A stretch of 64,000 nucleotides of DNA, taken from the NCBI RefSeq assembly GCF_000744885.1, contig NZ_JQMV01000003.1, positions 744,001 to 808,000 on the forward strand. Direction: 5' to 3'. The notes below the pieces were generated by a model. The model worked only from the letters and a program-made list of their open reading frames with translations, was not told where the DNA came from and ran no database searches. Below are positions 37,811-46,148 of this stretch, piece by piece. Position 1 is the first letter of the stretch, and the number at the start of each line of letters is the position of its first letter. The position numbers were made by a program, and so were the translations under genes. This DNA is from Thermus amyloliquefaciens. GTDB taxonomy: Bacteria; Deinococcota; Deinococci; Deinococcales; Thermaceae.

Positions 37811-37816
37811 ACTATA
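37811..37816 (-). promoter_or_regulatory. Putative -10 (TATAGT) of acnA, containing the upstream stop codon
   Basis: TATAGT on the minus strand lies about 100 nt from the acnA GTG. Its TAG (37814-37812) is the stop of the upstream AhpD-like gene. Confidence 0.5.
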
Positions 37817-38165
37817 GCACCTCCAGAAGGGGCGTGGCGTGCCCCAAGACGGCGTTGGCCTGGGCCTGCCGGGCGATCTTCAGGGTCTCCAGGAGGGCCT
37901 CCTTGGGGATGCCCAGGCGCTTGGCCCGGTGGCTCATGGCCCTGACGCAGCTTTCCGAACCCGTGGCCAGGGCGATGCCCAGGAGGATCAGGGTGCGCGT
38001 GCCCTCGTCCAGGGCCCCCTTTTCCGGCATGGCGTAGCTCCAGCTCCGCCCGTGCTCCAAAAGGAGGCCCGGGGCCTTTTCCGCCAGGAGGGGGATGGCC
38101 TGGGGAAGGCCCTCCCCCAGGTTTTCCCGCATGGCCTTAAGAACCTGCTCGTGGGTCCGCTCCAT
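37812..38165 (-). CDS. Carboxymuconolactone decarboxylase/AhpD-like protein
   Basis: 117 residues of the all-helical CMD fold. The motif ESCVRAMSHRAKRLG holds the Glu, a single Cys and His of the family; AhpD peroxidase partners have C-x-x-C, so a redox role with one cysteine would be different. The TRTLILLGIALATGS segment is typical. Likely part of the run of genes downstream of the RND pump (4 nt after the hydrolase). Function unknown. Confidence 0.85.
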   Translation of the reverse strand: MERTHEQVLKAMRENLGEGLPQAIPLLAEKAPGLLLEHGRSWSYAMPEKGALDEGTRTLILLGIALATGSESCVRAMSHRAKRLGIPKEALLETLKIARQAQANAVLGHATPLLEVL

Positions 38166-38169
38166 GCCC

Positions 38170-38922
38170 CTAGCGTAGGGCCTGGGGTGGGGGAGGAGTG
38201 TCCCAGCCCAGGCTCTCCAGGAAGAGGAGGACCTCCTGGGCGATCTCCCGCCAAAGGGCTTCCCGGGGGCGGGTGGCGGGCCGGTCCCCCTTTTGCGGGC
38301 CGTAGGCCCCGAAGCCCGCGTGGTTCAGCCCCTCCAGGAAGACCACCCGGGCCCCTCGGGGGAGGCGCTTGGCCTTTTCCCGGGCCTCCTCAGGGGGTAA
38401 GAGGCCGTCCTCCGTGCCGAAGAGGGCCAGGGTGGGGAGGCGCTCCCCCGAAAGGTCGGCCTCCGGATAGCTGGCGAAGAGGAGGAGGGGAAGCCCTTCC
38501 CGGGCGGCCACCTCCGCCGCCGCCACCCCGCCCAGGCTGTGCCCCCCCACCGCCAGGGGGAGGTGGGGGTGGGCGGCCTTGGCCTCGAGGGCCCGCTCCT
38601 TCCCCAGAAGGGCGATGCCGGAGGGCACCTTGAGGAGGACCACCAGGTATCCCGCCTGGGCCACCGGGGCCAGCACGGGGGCGTAGGCCAAGGGCTCCAC
38701 CCGCGCCCCGGGGTAGAAGGCCAAAAGGGCCTTGGGGGCCTTGGGGACGAGCTCCAAGCCGTAAGGGGTTTCCTCCAGGGCAAGGCCGGAGCGGGAGAGG
38801 ACCTCCTGGGCCACCCCTTCCGCCTTCAGGGGCCTAAGGAAGTAAAGGGCCACCCCCACCACCGCCCCGCCCAGGAGCAAAGCCGCCGCCAGGAAGAGGA
38901 AAAGGAGCCTCTTGGCGTCCAT
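38170..38922 (-). CDS. Membrane-anchored alpha/beta hydrolase
   Basis: 250 residues. One N-terminal hydrophobic anchor (LLFLFLAAALLLGGAVVGVALYF) then an alpha/beta-hydrolase core with nucleophile Ser in VGGHSLGGVAAAE, acid in LFGTEDGLLPPEEA and His in GLNHAGFGAYG. The compact lid-less form resembles the Abhydrolase_5 group; the substrate is unknown. ATG 38922 begins 3 nt after the RND pump stop, so it belongs to the efflux operon. Confidence 0.85.
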   Translation of the reverse strand: MDAKRLLFLFLAAALLLGGAVVGVALYFLRPLKAEGVAQEVLSRSGLALEETPYGLELVPKAPKALLAFYPGARVEPLAYAPVLAPVAQAGYLVVLLKVPSGIALLGKERALEAKAAHPHLPLAVGGHSLGGVAAAEVAAREGLPLLLFASYPEADLSGERLPTLALFGTEDGLLPPEEAREKAKRLPRGARVVFLEGLNHAGFGAYGPQKGDRPATRPREALWREIAQEVLLFLESLGWDTPPPPQALR

Positions 38923-38925
38923 GCT

Positions 38926-41900
38926 TCACCTCAGGACGGGTTCCCGGGCCCGCCCACGCTCAAAGGTGTAGAAGGCCGCGGGCACCACGAAGAGGGTGAG
39001 GAGGGTGGAGGAGAGCAACCCTCCTAAGATGATCACCCCTAAGGGTTTACGGTACTCCGCCCCCTCCCCGGTGCCCAGGAGCAAGGGGAGGCTGATGATG
39101 AGCACGGTGAGGGTGGTCATGAGGATGGGCCTCAGGCGGAGCCGGGCCGCCTCCACCAGGGCCTCCTTCAGGGGCATCTCCCGCATGCGCTTCACGGCGA
39201 AGTCCAGGAGGAGGATGGCGTTTTTGGTGACCAGGCCGATGAGCATCACCACCCCCAGGACGCTGATCACGTCCAAGCCGGTGCCCAGGAGGTAGGTGAG
39301 CCAGAAGGCCCCCACCAGGGCCAGGGGCACCGGGAGGAGGAGGTAGAGGGGGTAGCGCCAGGCGTTGAACTGGCTGGCGATGACCAGGTAGTTGAGGACC
39401 AGGGCCAGGAGGAAGGCCAGGGGGGCCAGCCGGGCCAGCTCCCCGGTGAAGGAGCCGAGGCCGGTGGCGATGAGCTCCACCCCGTCGCCCAGGAGGCCCT
39501 TTTCCCTAAGCTCCGCCTCCAGCTGCTGCTGGATTTGGAAGCTTCCCGGGGCGTCGGGCTTGAGGTTGATGTTGATCCCGGCGGCGTAGGCCTGGTTGCG
39601 CCTGGAGATCAGGGTGGGTCCGGGCCGCTCCACAAACCGCCCCAGGCTCCCCAGGGGCAGGAAGGCCTGCAGGGCGGGGGCGTAGACGGGGAGGGAGAGG
39701 AGGTCCGTCTCGTTCCCCAGGCGCAGGGGGTCGGCCTGGACCACCACGGGGAACTCCTCCCCAAAGCGCCGGGCGGTGGCCGCCTGGGTGCCGGAGAGGT
39801 AGAGCCTCAGGGCCTGGGCCAGGTCCGCGGGGGTGAGGCCGGTCCCGGCGAGCCTTGCCGGGTCGGGGACGAAGACCCGCTCCCGCTGGGTGGCCTCGAG
39901 GGTGCTCTTCACGTTCAGCACGTAGGGCTTCTCGGCGATGAGGGCGGTGATGGCCTCTGTCCGCCGTTCCAGGAGGGCACGGTCGGGGCTGGTGACGAAG
40001 AACTGCAAATCGGCGTCCCCCGCCTCGGGGCCTGTCTGGGCCAGGACCCGCAGGTCGGCCCCGGGGAAGTCCTTGAGAAGCGCCTTCCCCTCGCGGTTGA
40101 AGGTTTCGGTGAGGGCGAAGATGTCCTGGCGCTCCCCCTTGGGCCTCAGGACGATCTGGAGTTGCACCCGGCTTGGGTCTCCCACCTGGGCCCCGCCCAC
40201 GGCGCTGGCCCCCACGGTGGTCACCACCCGGAGCACGGCGGGATGGGCGAGGAAGTAGGCCTCGAGGGCCCTCGCCGCCCGGTCGGCCACCGCCAAGGGG
40301 GTGTCCTTGGGCAGGAGCAGGGTGGCGGTGAGCACCCCGGTGTCGGAGCGGGGGGTGAAGTTGAAGGGGATCCTGGGCAGGATGGGGAAGATGGAGAGGA
40401 AGGCGAGGCCCGCCACCCCGAGGACCAGGCCGGGGCGCCTCAGGGCCCCCGCCAGGCTGCGGGCATAGGCCTCCGTGAGCCGTCTCAGGCCCGCCTCCGC
40501 CAGGCCGTGGAGGAGGCGGGTGACGGCCCCCAGGAGGTCAAGGAGGAGGCGGAAGAGGTAGCGGAGCACCCCGTAGGCCGCGGGGTAGAGGGGGAGGAGG
40601 AGGAGGTAGCCAGGCCCCAGGCGGAGGAGGAGGTAGGCCGTGGCCAGGCCAAGGAGCAGGCCCAAGGGGGTGCGGTAACCCCTCCGGTAGGCAAAGCGGA
40701 GGTCCTGGGGCAGGAGGCCGAGGGCGCGGAAGGCTTCCTGGAGGGGTGGGGGGTCGGGGTCGGGGAAGTAGGCCAGACGCACGGTGAGGAAGAGGAGGGC
40801 CTCCAGCCAGCTCACGGCGATGGCCGCCGCCATCCCCAGCCCGAACTGCTGGAAGATCTGCCCGATGAGCCCCGGCAGGAAGCTGATGGGGAGGAAGACG
40901 GCGAGGAGGCTCAAGGTGGCCGCGGCCACCGCCACGGAGACCTCGCTGGCCCCCTTGAGCACCGCCTCCTTCAGGCCATAGCCCAGGCGTCGGTAGCGGT
41001 CAATGTTCTCCGCCACCACGATGGAGTCGTCCACCACGATGCCCACGGCCACGGTGAGAGCCAGGAGGCTGATGAGGTTGTAGGTGAAGCCCAGGATTCC
41101 AAAGAGCAGGATGGCCCCGGAGAGGGTGATGGGGATGGCCAGGATCACGGAGAACACGGAGTTGAGCTTCCCCAGGAAGATCAAGACCACGAGGGAAACG
41201 GCCAGGGCGGCGAGGAAGGCCTCCCGCACCGTGTCCTCCACCGCGGCGCGGATGAAGCGGGTGGTGTCCAAGGCCACCTCCGCCCGGTAGCCTTGGGGGA
41301 GGCGGATCTGGGAAAGGGCCCGCTTCACCCCGTCGGCCACGGCCACGGCGTTGGAGTCCGGGGTTTTGACCACCGCCAGGAGGACGGCGGGGCGGCCGTT
41401 CAGGCGGTTCAGGGTGGTGGGCTCCTCGGCCCTCTCCTCCACCCGGGCCACGTCCCGCACCCGGAGGCCCCGGGAGGGGTCCAGGAGGAGGTCCGCCACT
41501 TGGGCCGCGGTGGCGGGGGTGCTCCGCAGGGTGTAGACCAGCCGCTTCTCCCCCTCGGTGAGCGAGCCCAGGGGCAGGTTCAGGGCCGAGGCGGCCAGGG
41601 CCTGGGCCACCTGGCCGGGCGCCACCCCTAGGGCTTGAAGCCGGTCCGGGTCCAGGTAGACCCGGATGGCCCTTTTGGGGGCCCCGGTGAGGCGGATGTC
41701 CGCCACCCCGGGGACCAGCTGGAGCTTGGGCTTCAGGGTGCGCTCCGCGTAGCGGAGCACCTGGGAGAGGTCCTCCCCCGGGGCCTCGAGGGCCACGTAA
41801 AGGATCGGGCTCGCCGAGGGGTCAAACTTCTGCACCACCGGGGCCGAGGCGTCCTTGGGGAGCTGGCCCCGCGCCGCGGCCACCTTCTGGCTGGCCTCCA

Positions 41901-42225
41901 CCGCTGCCCGGTCCACGTCCACCCCCTGCTGGAACTGGACGAAGACCAGGCTGAAGCCCTCGGTGGAGCTGCTCCCGATGGTGTCCACCCCGCTCAGGGT
42001 GGAAAGGGCATCCTCTAGGGGCTTGGAGACCTGCTCCGCCACCTCCTCGGGGCCTGCCCCGGGGTAGGAGGTGGACACCGCCACCACCGGCACGCTGAAG
42101 CGGGGCAAAAGCTCCACCCCAAGCCCCAGGCCCAGGAGGAGGCCCACCAGCACCAGGCCCACGAAGATGGCGGTGGCGAAGACGAAGCGTTCCACGAAAA
42201 AGGCCACCAAGGGGTTTTCCCTCAC
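38926..42225 (-). CDS. RND multidrug efflux pump, HAE1 (AcrB-like) family
   Basis: 1,099 residues. Proton-driven inner-membrane exporter. The proton-relay motif VAVGIVVDDSIVVAENIDR (membrane segment 4), PSxPGxG-like porter domains (STSYPGAGPEEVAEQVSKPLEDAL) and the C-terminal GVVMLIGLVTKNAILLLDFAVKRMRE motif are present. About residues 490-590 contain an extra stretch with two strongly hydrophobic helices (LGLATAYLLLRLGPGYLLLL) between segments 6 and 7 not seen in classic AcrB. GTG start overlaps the adaptor stop (GTGA). Operon with MarR, two TolC proteins and an adaptor. Confidence 0.95.
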   Translation of the reverse strand: MRENPLVAFFVERFVFATAIFVGLVLVGLLLGLGLGVELLPRFSVPVVAVSTSYPGAGPEEVAEQVSKPLEDALSTLSGVDTIGSSSTEGFSLVFVQFQQGVDVDRAAVEASQKVAAARGQLPKDASAPVVQKFDPSASPILYVALEAPGEDLSQVLRYAERTLKPKLQLVPGVADIRLTGAPKRAIRVYLDPDRLQALGVAPGQVAQALAASALNLPLGSLTEGEKRLVYTLRSTPATAAQVADLLLDPSRGLRVRDVARVEERAEEPTTLNRLNGRPAVLLAVVKTPDSNAVAVADGVKRALSQIRLPQGYRAEVALDTTRFIRAAVEDTVREAFLAALAVSLVVLIFLGKLNSVFSVILAIPITLSGAILLFGILGFTYNLISLLALTVAVGIVVDDSIVVAENIDRYRRLGYGLKEAVLKGASEVSVAVAAATLSLLAVFLPISFLPGLIGQIFQQFGLGMAAAIAVSWLEALLFLTVRLAYFPDPDPPPLQEAFRALGLLPQDLRFAYRRGYRTPLGLLLGLATAYLLLRLGPGYLLLLPLYPAAYGVLRYLFRLLLDLLGAVTRLLHGLAEAGLRRLTEAYARSLAGALRRPGLVLGVAGLAFLSIFPILPRIPFNFTPRSDTGVLTATLLLPKDTPLAVADRAARALEAYFLAHPAVLRVVTTVGASAVGGAQVGDPSRVQLQIVLRPKGERQDIFALTETFNREGKALLKDFPGADLRVLAQTGPEAGDADLQFFVTSPDRALLERRTEAITALIAEKPYVLNVKSTLEATQRERVFVPDPARLAGTGLTPADLAQALRLYLSGTQAATARRFGEEFPVVVQADPLRLGNETDLLSLPVYAPALQAFLPLGSLGRFVERPGPTLISRRNQAYAAGININLKPDAPGSFQIQQQLEAELREKGLLGDGVELIATGLGSFTGELARLAPLAFLLALVLNYLVIASQFNAWRYPLYLLLPVPLALVGAFWLTYLLGTGLDVISVLGVVMLIGLVTKNAILLLDFAVKRMREMPLKEALVEAARLRLRPILMTTLTVLIISLPLLLGTGEGAEYRKPLGVIILGGLLSSTLLTLFVVPAAFYTFERGRAREPVLR

Positions 42226-43403
42226 CGGACCACCTCCACGGGGTCGTTGTCCCTAAGGCTTTCGGGGACGGGATGGATCACCAGGGTGTTGGGCTTTAGA
42301 CCCTCCACCACCGCCTGCCCGGCCTCCTGGGCCTGGAGGCGCACGGGGAGGCTTTGGGCCTTGCCCTCCTGGACCACGAAGACCCGGGCCTCCCCATTCC
42401 GGATCTGGAGGCTGGCCAAGGGGAGGAGGATGCCCTCGGCCAGCCTCACCCGGTAGCGCACCTCGGCGGGGCCTGGGAGAAGCCGGCCCTCTGGCTTCAG
42501 GACCACCTCCACCAGCCGGGTCTGGCCCGGCAGGTCGGTTTTGCGCAAGAGGCGGGCCGCCACCTCCTGGCCGTTTTGCCTGAGGAGAAAGGGGGTTTCG
42601 GGGCTGAGGGCGCTGGCTTGGTCCGGGGGAAGGAAGAGCTTGGCCAGGAGGCGCTCCGTGGTGGCCAGGCGGAAGGCCCGGCTTCCCGCTCCCACGAACT
42701 CCCCCTCCTTGACGAAGACCTCCACCACTTCCCCGGCAAAGGGGGCCCGGACCACGCTTTCCCTCAGGTTCCTTTCCGCCTGGCGCACCTGGAGCCTGGC
42801 GGCCTCCACCTGGAGCTTAAGAAGCCTGATGTCCTCCGCCCGCTCCAGGCGGGACAGGGCCTCCAAGGCGTTCTGGTAGGCGCTTTCCGCCTGGCGGTAC
42901 TGGGCCTCGAGGGCCTTGAGGTCCAAGGGGGCCAAGGCCCCGATGGCCAAAAGGGCCTGGCCCTCCTCGTAGCGCCTCTTGGCCGCCTGGAGCTGGGCCT
43001 CGGCCGCCTGGAGCTGGGCCTTGAGGGTCGCCCGGTTCCCCAAAAGCTGGTTTTGGGCGCGCTCCAGGTTGGCCTCGGCTTGCTGGAGGTTCAGCCTTGC
43101 GGCCTCCAGGGCTTCCTGGAAGGGGGCGGGGTCCAGGTAAACCACCCCCTCCCCCGCCCGCACCCGGGTGCCCGCGGGGAGGGTGCGCAGGACCCGGCCG
43201 GAGGCCCCCGCCGCCACCAGGCTGTCCTGTTCCGCCTGCAGGCTGGCGGAGGCCCGCACCTCCCGTTCCAGGACGCCCTGCTTGGCCTCCACCACCCGCA
43301 CCTGGAGGGCCAAGGGGGTTTGGGCCTCTGGCGCGGGGGCCTCTGCCCTCTTGGGGGCGCAGGCGAAGAGAAGGAGGGGTAGGAGAAGGAGAAGCGGGCG
43401 CAT
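42222..43403 (-). CDS. RND efflux periplasmic adaptor (MFP) lipoprotein
   Basis: 393 residues. Lipobox LFAC near residue 15 anchors it to the membrane. Layout: barrel-sandwich half (VREVRASASLQAEQDSLVAAGASGRVLRTLPAGTRVRAG), a long coiled-coil hairpin (about 100-200, with LQQAEANLERAQNQL), the second lipoyl half (VVRAPFAGEVVEVFVKEGEFV) and beta-barrel/MP domains. It joins the pump to TolC. I prefer ATG 43403 (GAGG 5 nt upstream) to the GTG 43409 that overlaps the previous stop. Confidence 0.93.
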   Translation of the reverse strand: MRPLLLLLPLLLFACAPKRAEAPAPEAQTPLALQVRVVEAKQGVLEREVRASASLQAEQDSLVAAGASGRVLRTLPAGTRVRAGEGVVYLDPAPFQEALEAARLNLQQAEANLERAQNQLLGNRATLKAQLQAAEAQLQAAKRRYEEGQALLAIGALAPLDLKALEAQYRQAESAYQNALEALSRLERAEDIRLLKLQVEAARLQVRQAERNLRESVVRAPFAGEVVEVFVKEGEFVGAGSRAFRLATTERLLAKLFLPPDQASALSPETPFLLRQNGQEVAARLLRKTDLPGQTRLVEVVLKPEGRLLPGPAEVRYRVRLAEGILLPLASLQIRNGEARVFVVQEGKAQSLPVRLQAQEAGQAVVEGLKPNTLVIHPVPESLRDNDPVEVVR

Positions 43404-43405
43404 GT

Positions 43406-44374
43406 TCACCTCGAGGCCAGAAGGCCGTAGTAGGCCTTCAGGTAGGCGTGCTTGGCCTGCTCCAGGGTAAGCTCCGCCTGCCTCAGGGAAAGCTCCTGCT
43501 GCAACAGGCTAAGCCGGCTGGTGAGCCCCGCCTGGAAACGCTTTTCCTCGGCCCGGTAGCGCTCCTGGGCGGCCCGGTAGGCCTCCTCCGCCGCCTTTAC
43601 CCCCTGGAGGAGGGGGACAAGCTGGCGGTACCTGGCCTCCAGGCCCAGCCTGAGGGTGCGCTCCAGGTTGGCCAGGTTGGTTTCCAGGGCCTGGCTTTGG
43701 TCCTCCAGGGCCTCTATATCCTTCCTCGGGGCAAAGCTTTCGTCCAGGAGGCCCCGCTGGAAGCGGAGAAGGTTCAGGGACTGCCGGAGTTGCAAGAGGT
43801 CGGCGTGTTCCTGAAGCAGGGTTTCCACCACCTTCCCCTCGGGGAGGGTGGGAAGTTCCTTAACGCTTTCCGGCCTCCAGGGGCCCACCAGCTGGGCCAG
43901 GGCGGCCAAGGCGCTATCCCGTCCCTTTTGGGCCAGCTCCAGGTTCTTCCTGGCCTCCAGGAGGCGGTTTTGCGCTTCCAGGAGGTCCAGGCTGGTGGCC
44001 CCACCCCCTTTGAGGCGGATCTCCGTGGCCTTTAGCCCCAGCTCGGCCACCTCCACCGCCTTTTCCGCCAGGCCCACCTGCAGGAGGGCCTCGTAGGCCT
44101 GGGCATAGGCGGAAGCGATCTCGTTTTCCGCCTGGGCCAAGGCCCTTTTGAGCCTGGCCTCGGCCAGTTCCCAGGCCTGGCGCGCCTGCAGCTCGGCCAA
44201 GGGGGTGCGCAAGGGGTCCTGAAGGGTGCGCTCCAGGTCCTTCCGCCGGGTTTCGGCTTCCAGCCGGGCGAGGACCACCGCCGTCACCTCCGGGGCCTTC
44301 TTCAGGGCCTCGGGGAGGGGCTGGGCCAGGGTGGGAGCCAGGAGCAAAAGAAGGGCTAGGGCACCTTTTCTCAT
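43406..44374 (-). CDS. TolC-family outer-membrane efflux protein (second copy)
   Basis: 322 residues. Signal peptide (KGALALLLLLAPTLAQPLPEA) then long helical hairpins with the OEP repeat pattern (GGGATSLDLLEAQNRLLEARKNLELAQ; AGLTSRLSLLQQELSLRQAELTLEQAK). Shorter than classic TolC. I start at ATG 44374, overlapping the first TolC gene stop as ATGA, and followed by the signal peptide. Tandem with a second family member. Confidence 0.88.
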   Translation of the reverse strand: MRKGALALLLLLAPTLAQPLPEALKKAPEVTAVVLARLEAETRRKDLERTLQDPLRTPLAELQARQAWELAEARLKRALAQAENEIASAYAQAYEALLQVGLAEKAVEVAELGLKATEIRLKGGGATSLDLLEAQNRLLEARKNLELAQKGRDSALAALAQLVGPWRPESVKELPTLPEGKVVETLLQEHADLLQLRQSLNLLRFQRGLLDESFAPRKDIEALEDQSQALETNLANLERTLRLGLEARYRQLVPLLQGVKAAEEAYRAAQERYRAEEKRFQAGLTSRLSLLQQELSLRQAELTLEQAKHAYLKAYYGLLASR

Positions 44375-45639
44375 GGGGTTACCTCCGGTAAGAGTTCGCC
44401 GTAAAACTGGTAAAGCTCCATCCACTTGTTCCGCAGATCGTTTTCCGCTTGGGCCAGGGCCAGTTCCGCCTGGAGGAGGGAAAGCTCCGCCTGCAACAGG
44501 GCCAGGGGGCTTTCCAGGCCCAGCTCCAGGCGCTTAACCGCCTCCTCCAGGGCCTTCTTCCCCGCCTCCTGGCGGAGGCGGGCCAGTTCCAGGGCCAGCC
44601 TCGAGGCCCTGAGGGAGCTCTCCAGGGTTTCCCCCTGGAGCCGGGCCTGCCTCTCGGCCGCCTTTAGGGCTTCCTCCGCTCCCCGCACCTGGGCCGCGGC
44701 CGCCTCCAGGGCGGCAAAAAGGCCGGGGGTGAGGGTGAGGGAAAGGGAAAGCCTGAGCTCCTCGGCGGTGCGGTAGCTACCCCCCGGCAGGCTGGTGGGC
44801 CGTTGCCCTGGGTCCTGCCGGGTGTAGGCCAGGGTGGGTTGCAGGTTCCGGCTGGAAAGGCTTAGGGCCAAGGTGTCGTTCCCGCTCGGGTAGAGGAGGT
44901 AGCTGGCCTTGACCTCGGGGAAAAGGGTGCGCAGGGAGGCGGCGTAGGCGATCCTGGCCTCCTCCAGGCTCAGGCGGGCCTCCTCCAGGGCGAGGGGCGT
45001 GGTGCCCTGGGGCGGGGGGATCTCGGGAAGGGGCTTGGTGAGGTCCACCAGGCCCTCCGCCCCCTTTTTCGCCAGCTCCACGTTCCTTTGGGCCTCCAGG
45101 AGGCGGTTTTCCGCTTCCTTTAGGGCCAGCTCCGCCTCCCGGAGTTCCTTGGGGTTGGCCTGGCGCTTCCTGGCCGCCTCGAGGGCCGTCTGGGCCAGCT
45201 CCCGGCCTTTTTGCGCCAGCTTTTCCCCCAAGAGGGCCAGCTGGTAGCGGCCGTATGCGGCCACCGCCTGGGCCTGGAGGGCGGTGAGGGCTTTGCGGTA
45301 GCCGAGCTCCGCCCGGCGGTAGGCGATCTGGGCCCTTGCGAGCCCGTCCGCGGTCTCCCCGAAGGGGAAGGGGGTGAGGACCAGGGCCAGGGTGAGGCTT
45401 CCCCCCGTGGCGGGGAGGCTTGGGCAGAGGGAGGCGGGGGTGCACTCGTAGCCCAGCCGGGCGTAGTTGCCCTGGAGGTTGAAGGCGAGGGGGGCGGCTT
45501 GGGCTTCCAGCCCCTTGCGCGCCGCCTCCAGAAGGGCTTGGGCCTGGCGGAGGAGGGGGTGCTCCCGCAAGGGGTCCAGGGCGTGGCCGCTGGCCAGGGC
45601 CGGGACCAGGAGGAAAAGAAGGGCCCAAAGCCTAGCCAC
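44371..45639 (-). CDS. TolC-family outer-membrane efflux protein (first copy)
   Basis: 422 residues. Signal peptide (RLWALLFLLVPALASGHA), then two OEP repeats (ELREAELALKEAENRLLEAQRNVELAKKG; GLESPLALLQAELSLLQAELALAQAEND). Cysteines in YECTPASLCPS could form a disulfide. Forms the exit duct for the RND pump. GTG start overlaps the marR stop by 8 nt. The two TolC copies differ in length and sequence, so they may build a mixed channel or serve different pumps. Confidence 0.9.
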   Translation of the reverse strand: MARLWALLFLLVPALASGHALDPLREHPLLRQAQALLEAARKGLEAQAAPLAFNLQGNYARLGYECTPASLCPSLPATGGSLTLALVLTPFPFGETADGLARAQIAYRRAELGYRKALTALQAQAVAAYGRYQLALLGEKLAQKGRELAQTALEAARKRQANPKELREAELALKEAENRLLEAQRNVELAKKGAEGLVDLTKPLPEIPPPQGTTPLALEEARLSLEEARIAYAASLRTLFPEVKASYLLYPSGNDTLALSLSSRNLQPTLAYTRQDPGQRPTSLPGGSYRTAEELRLSLSLTLTPGLFAALEAAAAQVRGAEEALKAAERQARLQGETLESSLRASRLALELARLRQEAGKKALEEAVKRLELGLESPLALLQAELSLLQAELALAQAENDLRNKWMELYQFYGELLPEVTP

Positions 45640-46066
45640 GCTCCACCTCCGTGAGCTTTTTCAAAAGGTCGCGGAAGGCCATGAGCTCCGCGGTGTTCAG
45701 GCGGCTCAGGTGCTGGCGGTAGGCTTCCAGCCAGGCCGCCTGGAGCCGTCCTTGCACCGCCTTGCCCTTGGGGGTGAGCTGGAGCTGGACCCGCCGCCGG
45801 TCCTCGGGGTCGGGGTGGCGCTCCAGGAGGCCGGCTTCTTCCAAGGAGGCCAGGAGGTGGGAGACCTGGGAGGGCAGGACCTCCAGGTGCTCGGCCAGCT
45901 TTGAGGGCAGCCGCACCCCCTCGGCCACCAGGCGGAGCGCCTCCGCCTGCAGGGGGGACACCCCTTCCTTAGCGAAGACCTCCTTGGCCCGGGCGAAGAG
46001 GAGGCGCATGAGGGCATAGCCCAACCGGGAAAGCTCCTCCACCAGGGTGAGGGGCGGACCATTCAT
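45632..46066 (-). CDS. MarR-family transcriptional regulator
   Basis: 144 residues. Winged helix with VSPLQAEALRLVAEGVRLPSKLAEHLEVLPSQVSHLLASLEEAGLLERHPDPEDRRRVQLQLTPKG, the usual MarR DNA-binding motif including the wing arginines. First gene of the efflux operon, so it probably represses it and responds to an efflux substrate. ATG 46066 is chosen: TATAGT ends 8 nt upstream; the TTG 46075 alternative lies in that -10. Confidence 0.92.
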   Translation of the reverse strand: MNGPPLTLVEELSRLGYALMRLLFARAKEVFAKEGVSPLQAEALRLVAEGVRLPSKLAEHLEVLPSQVSHLLASLEEAGLLERHPDPEDRRRVQLQLTPKGKAVQGRLQAAWLEAYRQHLSRLNTAELMAFRDLLKKLTEVERG

Positions 46067-46069
46067 ACC

Positions 46070-46093
46070 CTTCAACTATACAGAAAGGTGAAG
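46070..46093 (-). promoter_or_regulatory. Promoter and possible operator of the MarR-RND operon
   Basis: TATAGT (46080-46075 on the minus strand) is flanked by the inverted pair CTTCA (46070-46074) and TGAAG (46089-46093), 14 bp apart, which would place a MarR dimer over the -10. The operator reading is inference. Confidence 0.45.
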
Positions 46094-46129
46094 TAAGGAG
46101 GTGGGGCCGGGCCACACTTGCCCATGGTG

Positions 46130-46135
46130 TACAAT
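46130..46135 (+). promoter_or_regulatory. Putative -10 (TACAAT) of the CNNM/CorC gene
   Basis: TACAAT ends 13 nt before ATG 46149, leaving a leader of about 6 nt with AAGGTG upstream of the start. No clear -35. Confidence 0.45.
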
Positions 46136-46148
46136 GCGAAAAGGTGAT

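Noticed and set aside
39535-41631. 698-codon frame opposite the RND pump
   Set aside because: Same codon-bias artefact; Glu/Gly/His-rich product with no recognisable motif.
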